NCBI RefSeq assembly: GCF_020085105.1
Contig: NC_058043.1
Span: 17,784,167 to 17,848,166, forward strand
Direction: 5' to 3'
Source: Siniperca chuatsi
Taxonomy: Eukaryota > Chordata > Actinopteri > Centrarchiformes > Sinipercidae
Length of the DNA: 64,000 nt
Part shown: in pieces, positions 50,731 to 59,639 of the stretch
Layout of the letters: every line of letters begins with the position of its first letter
Position numbering within the stretch: position 1 is the stretch's first letter
Position numbers and translations under genes: made by a program
Notes under the pieces: generated by a model
What the model was told of the DNA's origin: nothing
Databases searched by the model: none
What the model saw: the letters and a program-made list of their open reading frames with translations, nothing else

Positions 50731-52229
50731 TTCTGTGCGTTTGTTACTACGAGTGACACCTTTGACATTACATACATGCATAGTCATTGATACATTTATA
50801 ATATAAAAATATTGATCAGTGCAACTGTAGACATTATTCTCTATAAAAAATCAACAAACACCATTTGTAGGCAAAGATAAGGCTCCGTGTTACTATCAAA
50901 AGAGCATATGGTTATATCATGTAATGCTGTTAGCCATATGGGATACAGTAGCCAGGGCAAGATTTGGTGTCAAATGAACATTTTCTGAACGGCAGTCCTC
51001 AATGTATTGTGCTGCCACTGTAAAGACCCAGCTGTTCACTCAAAATTGTTATTGACCTTGTCCTGTAAGGGCAATATTGTCACTGAACAAACCCAAAAAG
51101 TTGACTCTAGATGGAGGTCAGTGCTTTACATCACCATCACGTTTCCTGCCGCTGGTTATCAAGAAGAAGTGAAAGCAGATGGACACAAGGGTTGCAGCTG
51201 GATTCGGTGGCAGAAACATAGACAGGGAGAGCAAGAAAACAACAATATCATTTCTTTGTTTCCACCAACTTTCCAGGCATATTGTCAGCATTTCACAAAA
51301 GAGAGGTACTGTTTGTAGGAGGGACAACAAGCGGACAAGACAAACTGGGGAGACACAAGTGAAGACTGCAGGAGGGGTGGAGAGAGAGCAGAGATTAGAT
51401 AGAGGAGGAGGGAAGAAGAAGAAGAAGAAGTGAGAGGGGAGAAGAGGAAATAAGATCTGAGAAATGGATGTAAAATGGAGAGAGGAATAAAACTGTCAGA
51501 CACATGGGCAGAATAAAAGTGAACATTACAAACACAAATAGGCTAAAATGATTTGAACATTTTAAGACAATAATGAAAATGCAGCTACTGGTACATCAAT
51601 AGCACAGTAATCTTTGAGTATATTATAATTATTGTACTATTCCTACCCAACAACATATTAGTTCAACAGTGACTGTGTTAGTATTGGGCCTTTTTCACGC
51701 TAAGTTGCTTCTTTTTAAAGCCTATTATTATACAAAATTAACAGTGTAAATAAACTTCCACATTATGTCAGAAAACCACTTACCACTCAAACTGGAACCT
51801 TGTACAGCACCAGTGAATATATCAACATCATATCAAGATCATTATTGTAACGGGAGCTACTAAATTGTATTTCTAAATCGTATCTGTTGGTTTTAATAAA
51901 GGTAAAAGGTTTTTATTCAAGAGTGACACACGTGGTTAAATGAAATGTTGGACTTCAATCTTAAAAGCCCTGAGTCAGCCAACTCTGCACTGCTATGTGT
52001 TCCCATTTTTACTAAATGTGTCTGGCAGTCTTCCAGTTTGCTTTTGCAAATAGCCTGTCTTGTAGTTACTTCAATGGAATACACAAACTATACAATAAAA
52101 GGTATTTTACCGCTATTTTCCTTCTTAAACTCTAGTGGGTATTGTGTTGGATTAACTAGTGAGATCTGGCCAGTGGTATTGTACAACTTTTGAGATACTT
52201 TTACTTTACTTGAGTAATTCCATTATTGT
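50731..52229. other. Intergenic DNA with purine-rich GAA tract
   Basis: Positions about 51350-51440 are purine-rich, with a perfect GAA run (about 51412-51431). Short ORFs around it reflect base composition. No gene was recognised. Confidence 0.45.
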
Positions 52230-52499
52230 AGAAAAGGTTTCAGTCGTAGTCATCTGGACACTGTTTTCAGAATCAAGACGTTTCGGCTCCCATCCGGAAG
52301 TCATTCTCAATTGTGAAAAAATTGGACGGGAACTGGAAATTTAAACTACTCTGAGTTACATAAGCCCTGCCCTCAGGAAGGAATCTGCCTGAGTATCTGT
52401 AAATAGCTAGTTTCACCTGAAACTGACCTAATAGTTTCAAGATGGCCCAGTAATCAGGCCTATTGTTCTCTGGCTGCATCTACTTCATCACTGCTAAGT

Positions 52500-53014
52500 G
52501 CCTGATTAGCATGTGATAGGCGTGACCAAGGTGATAATACACTCTGATAGACTTTGGGCAGATTAAATCTCAGACCACCATTTCTGTTCAAAGAGGGTTC
52601 TCTTTCTTCACAAAAATGGCTTCCTTGACGCCCGTTCAAACCAACTCTTCTCTCTACTAAGAATCTTCACCTCGCTGTCTTCAAATGTGTGGTTTGTAGC
52701 TTTTAAATGCAAATGCACGGCGCTCTGTAATCCTGAGTTAGCGTGTCGTCTGTGCTGATAAAGTCTTTTGTGAAGTGGCTGTTTGGTTTCGCCTATGTAC
52801 CGTTCTTTGCAGTTTTCCTCACTGCACTGAATGGAGTAGACAACATTGCTCTGTTTCTGTGTGGGTAACCTGTCCTTAGGGTGAACGAGTTTCTGTCTTA
52901 AAGTGTTGCCTGGTTTAAAGAAGACAGGAACATCGTGCTGTCTAAAGATCCTTTGTAGTTTTTCAGACAGTCCAGACACATAAGGAATGGAGACACCGTT
53001 CCTTCTTGGTTCAG
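52500..53014 (-). pseudogene. GIY-YIG endonuclease domain of the Penelope-like element, frameshifted
   Basis: The domain begins about TEPRRNGVSIPYVSGLSEKL. It contains the GIY-like VVYSIQC, the cysteine pair typical of Penelope endonucleases (CSEENC) and then RYIGETKQPL, followed by RLYQHRRHAN and a His-rich stretch (HLHLKATNH). It would nick target DNA for insertion. A one-base loss in the A-run just after the RT frame (near 53012) separates it from the RT. A second loss follows SWFER (near 52636) and a third is needed soon after to recover the REPSLNRNGGLRFNLPKVY tail, so at least three breaks are visible. Confidence 0.8.
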
Positions 53015-54373
53015 TTACACTTTTGTCCTGTTTTTGGCTCTTTTAACTTTGTTGATAGCCCAAGTAGGATAACCACAGGCTGAGAGTGCATTCTGGACAT
53101 GCCTTTCCTCTTTCTTCTTACCCTCTGAGCCTGTGGGCACTTCTTTGGCTCTGTGCTGTAATGTCCGGATTACACCCAGCTTGTGCTGTAGTGGATGGTG
53201 TGAGTCAAAGAGCAGGTATTGATCCGTATGTGTTGGTTTCCTGTACACTTCTATCTGGAGCTTTCCGTCCTCTCCTCTGAGAGTAGAACAATCAAGAAAG
53301 GCCAAGCGGTTCTCTTTTGCATCCTCACGCGTGAACTTGATGTTGGGGTCCACCGTATTAATATGCTCTGAGAACGCTTCCAAGTCTTGTTTCTTGATTT
53401 TCACAAAGGTGTCATCCACGTAACGGTACCAATGACTTGGTGGTGTGCCCGGGAACGAGGATAATGCCTTCTTCTCAAACTGTTCCATGTACAGGTTGGC
53501 CACAATGGGAGAGACCGGAGAGCCCATAGCACAACCGTGAATCTGTCTGTAGAAGTGTCCCCGGAATTGGAAGTAGGTTGTGTTGAGACAGATGTCTAAT
53601 AGTTTACATATGTGTTCAGGTGTAAGCTTGGTCCTTTGCTGCAAGGTGGAGTCCTCCTGCAGTCTTCTCATCACCGCTGACACTGCTTCTGAGGTTGGGA
53701 TGCAAGTGAACAAGGACACTACATCATAAGAAACCATAACGTCATCTGGGTCCAACTGGAGATGTTTCACTTTGTCCACAAATTTCTGTGTGTTTTCCAC
53801 ATGATGTACTGTGTTCCCCACCAACGGAGCCAAGATTGTAGTCAAATGTTTGGCTATGTTGTATGTGATGGAATCTGTGCTGCACACGATGGGTCTGAGT
53901 GGAACATTCTCTTTGTGAATTTTGGGAAGGCCATAGATGCATGGAATGGCTTCCCCAGGGTATAGTCTGTAGTACAGAGGCCTGTCTATCACCTCCTCCT
54001 TCTCAAGCTTCTGTAGACAGTCTATAACCTTCTTCTTGTAGCCATTGGTTGGATCTCTTTTAAGTTTTTGATATGTGGTTGTGTCTTCAAGAAGGTTGTT
54101 GACCTTGGTTTCATAATCGGCTGTGTTCAGAATCACAGTGCAGCGACCCTTGTCTGCTGGTAGAATGTTTATGCTGTGATCCTTCTGCAGTGCTGAGAGT
54201 GCCCTCCTCTCTTCGGATGTAATGTTGGAAGGAGGTGGTTTGGCACTCTTTAATGTTGCAGTGACACGTAGCCTCAGGTCTGCAGCCTCTGCTTCAGTCA
54301 TCTTGTTCTTCCTAATGGCTGTTTCGGTGGCTGTGATGTAGTCCACTGAGGGACTACACCGTCTTAATTCCAT
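53015..54373 (-). pseudogene. Reverse transcriptase domain of the Penelope-like element
   Basis: A 452-codon frame. Recognisable RT blocks in order: SINILPADKGRCTVILNTAD; CIYGLPKIHKENVPLRPIVC; motif A VMVSYDVVSLFTCIPTSEA; GCAMGSPVSPIVANLYMEQF (motif B); catalytic motif C YRYVDDTFVKI; and NRLAFLDC. It ends IEVYRKPTHTDQYLLF and an Arg/Lys-rich tail with RTLQHRAKEVP. The catalytic Asp pair YVDD is intact, so this domain itself is well kept even though the downstream endonuclease is broken. The 5' end lacks the start of the full-length protein, and the Met used (54373) may be fortuitous. Confidence 0.85.
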
Positions 54374-54639
54374 TATTGCAACTTAAATAAAACAACTGAA
54401 TATCTCCTCAACCACTGGGTCTGGTGACCAGCGGGGAACTTTGAGGGTCCTCCAGGGATGCTCCCGGCAAAATGCGAACCAAACTCCAGTTTACGTTCCC
54501 CATACTAAGCAGAGCTTGTGGTGTAAACATGACAGTTATTTTACTGCCTCTTATATACAACATAAATCTTAGGAAGCTCTTTGTGTGCGTTGAAGTGTTT
54601 CATCTTCTGGCGACCTTTGAACCACGACACACGGTCAAA
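54374..54639. other. Spacer between the Penelope-like element and the ampd2 promoter
   Basis: Short stretch with GGTGACCAGCGGGGAAC and several GC-rich bits that may already be promoter. No element boundary could be fixed. Confidence 0.35.
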
Positions 54640-54783
54640 GCGGGCGGCTCCTTTAAAAGTAAAACTTCGTCCCTCTTTTGAGGAACCTGCTTTTACGCCG
54701 AAACAAAAACCCCACCGAGTCGAGCAAAGGTGAAGATTACCTCTGGTAACTAACTGCCGCTGCCAGCTGTTCACCGACGAAAG
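54640..54783 (+). promoter_or_regulatory. ampd2: ampd2 promoter and untranslated first exon
   Basis: A CpG-richer block (CGGGCGGCTC, ACCGAGTCGAGC, CTGCCGCTGCCAGC, ACCGACGAAAG) that ends in a splice donor GAAAG/GTAACT (last exon base 54783). No TATA box. The next acceptor is at 55071 (TGTGTTTTCTGCAG). Assignment to ampd2 rests on direction and on the compatible phase of the next exon with the clear ampd2 exon at 58.8 kb. Confidence 0.45.
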
Positions 54784-55071
54784 GTAACTGACGTAACGTT
54801 AACGGTTAACTTAATTAACATTACTGATAGCTACCGTTAATTTATAACTAGGTATCAGACGTTAAACTACCGTTAGTGGAGTTCGTGGTAAGCCGTCAAC
54901 TAGCTTGTCAGGGAGGTAGCGAAAAGCACATTTTAACGTTAGCTATGTGAAGCTATATATATATATATAAGATAAGCTTTCCAGGTCTCAGTGTAACGTT
55001 AGCGTATCAGCCCGCTAGCTATCTGTTGTGAGTTTAACAAACCGTGTTATGTTGCTGTGTGTTTTCTGCAG

Positions 55072-55135
55072 GACATCTCCTGTCTTGTGCCACAGTCTAC
55101 TTCTGCTCCCAGCTGGTCCTCAACAATGTCAGGCG
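55072..55135 (+). CDS. ampd2: Candidate ampd2 alternative first coding exon
   Basis: The exon is bounded by a good acceptor (GTGTGTTTTCTGCAG) and donor (GGCG/GTAAGTC). ATG at 55126 gives only Met-Ser-Gly plus one base, so splicing is in phase 1. The exon at 58877 also ends in phase 1 (CCTG/GTGAGT), hence either could join the same downstream ampd2 exon. Mammalian AMPD2 is known to use alternative 5' exons giving different N-termini. Assignment is inference. It could also belong to another gene starting in the same direction, but none is visible before the window ends. Confidence 0.45.
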
Positions 55136-58100
55136 GTAAGTCAGCAAGCTGTGACGCAGTGCAAACATCTGTCAAGAACCATTCAATACAAGTTACATAA
55201 AACGACCCAGTGCTAGTTTTGAAATACGGGACGTTTAGCCTAAAAGGTCTAAAGGCAACTGCTTACCTCCAGCAGCTCAAAACTCCTTGAATATACTTCG
55301 TGTTAGTAAGTCCGAAGTCTTTATATTGTTCTTAGCGGCCATGCAACAACCAAAGTGGCTTGTACATCCTCTGACACAGGATTTATAAGTAGGGCTGAGT
55401 AGCCTACTGAAGGACTAGATGAGTCAATTTCAGTTAAAGCCCCAAAATCACAGTTTTGGGGCTTTACAACCTGTACGACATATGACACCCTCTATCCTTA
55501 TAGACCCTTGCCTTGGATAAGGAAACAATCATTACTTGGCCTAAATTTTACTATGTTTGTAGTAAAGGTACAAATATCTTCAGATTAATGCTACATGTGT
55601 TTAAAAACTACATAAATAGCATGCAAAAGTAGTGCTTTTGGAGACTACTTTGAGTAGCAGTTAAATGGTCACTATGAAATGACCAAGGTGTCACCATCTC
55701 ATGACTACACCCTACTAATATCTTCAATTCACTGATGTTTTACAATATAGTGACTGTCTTTTGTTTATAACAAAATGTTCTCAAAGATTACATACAGGGA
55801 AAACTTAACTGGAATAGCATCATCTTTTTGCTGTTAAAGGATAACTGCAGGTGTCTTTACCTCCTTCCTTTTCATAAACAGTTAAGTGAAAAAATGAGCT
55901 TACAAACAAACGTACAAAAAAGGTGCTCAGTAAGTTCTTGCAAATAGTTACTATCCAGTCCTGGTGATTAGCAGAAGCTGTGCTGTTAATAGGAGAAGGC
56001 CATGTTATGTAAAATGCTAAAACAATCCTGGGTTTGCTTTTCTCATGCATAGGTTTGGCAATATCAGCCTTTGAATATAATGTGTACGTATTCTAACTAG
56101 AGGAAATGACACATGGCGTTTTACATTCCACATTACCTATGAAAGGCTTCACATGGGAAGAGAGAACACTGTTTTCTGCCTTTGCAAACAAATTGCTAAA
56201 TTCCATGAGCTTTGCTCTGAAGGAGTGAAAAAAAAATCCCCCAGCAGACAGTGATATGCACAGTGGTCTCATTTTTAGCAAAAGGCTGTGTAGGCAGAAA
56301 GCTTGACCAAGCAGCAGAGAGCAAAAAGAAAACCAAAGAAGGAATAACAAGAGCTATCAGGCAAACATAATCGATTCCTGTTTCCAGGTAAGGCCTTGAG
56401 AATGTGAGTACTTTGGTTTTAGCAACATGTGTGAGATAGTCATGGGGTAGTTAAGATTTTTGTTTCAAACAAAAGTAGGCCTCTGTTTTTAGCTGCTGCA
56501 CCAGATGGTGAGCGCTCTCAAAAACTGGGTCAGATTTCAGAAAAGGCTGGAGACACCCTGAAACAAGATTTTTATTTTAACTTGGGAAATATAAACCTTG
56601 ACTTCTTTTGCTTTTGTCAGTCACCCACCAGAATTTATCTTTGAAAGACATTGTTGCCAAGCTCATTTAACAGAAAGGTTGAATTTTAGTTATTTGATTG
56701 TATGTGCAGGTCTGTTATAAATCTTCAGGGCATAGTTTGAACAGCTTTGTGTTTGGAGTTCAGTCTTTGTTTTTAGCCTAATTCCACAACGATTCTAACA
56801 AAAAATAACTTTTAACGATTATGTTTCAGTTTTAGAGATCAGTGTGGTAGGTTGAAGTGTTTTTGGCTTTGGCCTCACAGTCTCAGATTTCTCAAATTTC
56901 ACCAGTTTCTATGTATTCTAATTTATACTAAATGAAAATTGAGCATTTTGTTCTGTTCAGTCTATACTGTAATGCCAGAGGCCAGTTTACCTGTAAAACG
57001 TTAGAGCATATAATCCAGTAGTTGCCACCTCAATTCAGTTGTATTCTGATGTGTTTAAGTGTAATTAGAGGATGATGGGTGAGGGAATTAATAAATGAAT
57101 GGACAGCAGCTACAGTATATTTGAAACTGTCTTTATACCAAGTGCTATCCCTGATAACTGCTCTATATTGTTGTATGGAGTGAGTAAAAATGATCACACT
57201 TCATGAAATGATCAGTATGCTCCAGTCAAATTATGGTGAAGCCCCTTGAAAATGCTGTTTTTGTTAGTGTATAAGTTAAATGTTTGCTGTGTGGTGTCCA
57301 TTACAGTTTTAGATTTGATAAACTGAGGCTGCTTGAACAGCAATTGTGTGCTCAGAAGGGACAAACATGTTTTTGTCTAACTGCATAAAATGTTCATACC
57401 ACTAGATGGGGATCTTTACTCTTTTTCAATTCAGTTAAAAGGCTTTATTGGCATGAAAGTTTTAAAAAAACAATTTTGCCAAAGCATCCAAGTACAAATT
57501 TATCAAATATTTAGACAATACACAAACCAGTAATAAAAAATATAAATAAAAACACTTGCTCTGACTACTCAGATTAGTGAAGTTCCAAAATACACGGTAA
57601 GGCCAATATTAGATAGTCAGTGTCATCCAGCTACAGCAATATACTGTAGATGTGATGCAGTTTTTGAATATATGTATATTGATCTGTGACATGAAAAATC
57701 AGTAATCTGAAATGATTTTTTTTGAGCCATTTTGGTTGTATTCAGTGTATGCACCGGGGAGTCCAAGAAAAGCTCATTATTCTGAAATGCCAAATTAGAG
57801 CTAACATGATACTCCATGTGTACTTATCACATGGAGTAAAAGTGTATTTTTGTACTGTCTGTATAATATGTACGAGTCTGATGATCAACAACTTTAACTT
57901 ATTTACTTGCTCAGGCTCTGGAAGCTTGCTCAGGTTTGGAAGCTTGTGTGGTTATTACACTTTAAATAAAAGTGTGTAATAAACTACAGGAAACAGAGAA
58001 AGTTGTGTATGTACTTGTCACGGGTTGCATTACTAGTCTTGCTGGGCATTGGTTGTCACTATTTATAATACTTCATGTCAGGCGGGCCTGTGCTGTGTGT

Positions 58101-58432
58101 GTTTAGGATGTCTGTCTCCCCTCAGAATTTTCCAGCAAAGGAGATTGAGAGTTCACTGGTCAGCTTACACTCTAAGCTGGTTTCTGTACTTATCCACTCT
58201 GACCATTCTGTATTCTTTGGCTTTTTTTTTTGTTACTTACCGTTTATCTGGATCCTTTGTGTTTCTCTCTCTTGGTTGAATACACATCCTGATGATATCT
58301 AGTGTATCTAATGGCTATTTTTAGATGAGTGGAAAAACTTTTGTCCTTCACTCCCCATGGCGCTCAGCTGGCAGGGTGTTGTCGGTCTCCAGGCTTGCTG
58401 GCTGTCATGCTAGCTATACACTGTGATCTACA
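55136..58432 (+). other. Presumed ampd2 first intron
   Basis: AT-rich with no supported exon. A dispersed repeat lies near 57425-57560. Short TA and poly-A runs occur. Frames such as 58049-58302 show no domain. Confidence 0.4.
57425..57560 (+). repeat. Common teleost dispersed repeat (GGCTTTATTGGCATGAAAG)
   Basis: The motif TTCAATTCAGTTAAAAGGCT followed by TTTATTGGCATGAAAGTTTT and TTGCCAAAGCATCCAAGTAC is widely dispersed in teleost genomes. It lies in the presumed ampd2 intron. Limits are approximate. Confidence 0.5.
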
Positions 58433-58877
58433 ATGCCCTCCTCTGTGGCTGTTTTTCCCTGCATTGGCTACAGGAAGCTCATTCCCTGGTTGCTAGGGCA
58501 ACCAAGGAGGATGGCCCCCAGCAGGAGCTGGGGAAGCCTTGGGCTGCCTTTCAGCTCGTCGTTGTGCAGCATGCCTGCTGACCTGCTGTGGGCTGGGAGG
58601 AGGAGCCAATTCTGCAGAGGAGCTTTTCTCGGCCCCGTATGGGTCCTGCCGCCCCATTGCCCCACCATGAGACAGAGCTCCTGCACTAGAGCTAGTGCTC
58701 CTCTCTCCCTCTGCTGGCCACTGTGCAGCTCTGACTCACTCTGCTCCAGTAGTAACAGGAGCACAGGCAGCAAGATGTCATCCTCTTCCTCCTCCTCCAG
58801 CAATGATGGACAAGGGAAGCCTAAACCTAAATCCCCGTTTCGCAAGAGGGGGAGCCTGCAGAGCACCACAAGCCCTG
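58433..58877 (+). CDS. ampd2: ampd2 first-exon N-terminus, long and short start options
   Basis: AMPD2 is AMP deaminase 2, a cytosolic enzyme that turns AMP into IMP and supports guanine nucleotide balance. The core ATG at 58775 gives MSSSSSSSSNDGQ followed by GKPKPKSPFRKRGSLQSTTS, matching mammalian AMPD2 ([20 protein letters not shown] then ASLQAST) in order and spacing. The exon ends at donor CCTG/GTGAGT (58877), phase 1, as in mammals at this place. An in-frame ORF without stop extends back to ATG 58433 (114 more codons). Mammalian AMPD2 also has a longer isoform reading into this Met, so the extension may be coding, but its Cys/Ser/Leu-rich sequence has no clear match and may be 5' UTR. 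The catalytic domain lies beyond the window. Confidence 0.8.
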
Positions 58878-59639
58878 GTGAGTGTGGGTGAGAGGGGGTC
58901 CCATAGAAAGAATGATTAAACTCTCAGCTGTTACGTGAATGTGGAGTCAGAGCATTACACAGATGCTTGTGCAGTGGCATTTAAGAATCCATGCTGCTCA
59001 CCAAGAGCAGTAAGGGAAGGAATTGAGTTTACAGAGGCTGGGGCCGCTGCAACTCTAGTTTGTTGCTCAGTTTTGTTTTGTATCTGTTTTTGAGACATTG
59101 GTTGAATTTGTTTGAAGCTTTGACTGATATATATTTAGCATTCAGCATGCATGCTGCTTTGTGTGGATCTCTATTGCAATTCGCTACAAAGAATATTTTA
59201 ACTGAACTAGGACTGCAATTAATCTGTTGATAATTGCAGTTTATGTATGAAATGTCAGAAAATATGGGAAAAAGCTCACTGCATGTTTTCAGAGCAAACC
59301 TTGTTTTTAGTGAGGCATGAATCAAGAAATATTTGGCGTTTTAATTTGATAAGTTATCTAAAATGATCAATCAATTATTAAAATTGTTATTGATGGTCAG
59401 TCGACTCATCAATTAATCAACAAATCTTGTCAGCTCTAAACTAAATGATAATCTTGACTGATCAGTAACTGACACTCTAATTAGGACATTTGTTATTTAG
59501 TACCACTGCAGTTAGGGAGGCAGTGTGGGGTGGGTGAGAGAGGGAAGCACAATGTAAATACCACCTAGAATTGTTAAAATATTAATAATGTAATGGTAGT
59601 GGTAACATTAATATTAATAAATTAATAATAATACGAATG
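58878..59639 (+). other. Presumed ampd2 intron with repeat and AAT-rich tract
   Basis: No exon was recognised. A MITE-like repeat lies at 59205-59445, and an AAT/ATT-rich run at about 59580-59640 forms the 3' microsatellite end of the neighbouring LINE (on the minus strand). Confidence 0.4.
59205..59445 (+). repeat. MITE-like repeat, GGCTGCAAC...CAGCTCT family, copy 3
   Basis: It begins AACTAGGACTGCAATTAATC and ends ATTAATCAACAAATCTTGTC followed by AGCTCTAAAC. The middle has TGTCAGAAAATATGGGAAAA. Shares order and termini with copies 1 and 2 but is shorter. Confidence 0.6.

Larger units (their letters stand above)
52230..54373 (-). mobile_element. Degenerate Penelope-like retroelement
   Basis: Read on the minus strand, a long reverse transcriptase frame (54373 to 53015) is followed by a GIY-YIG endonuclease (about 53010 to 52500) and a 3' non-coding segment. 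That segment contains GACTTCCGGATGGGAGCCG followed by AAACGTC (near 52275-52305), a signature seen at Penelope-like element ends. RT followed by GIY-YIG is diagnostic of this class. The copy is 5'-truncated (the frame starts near the linker before the RT) and carries frameshifts, so it is inactive. It stops only about 270 bases before the ampd2 promoter block, in opposite orientation to ampd2. Confidence 0.88.
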
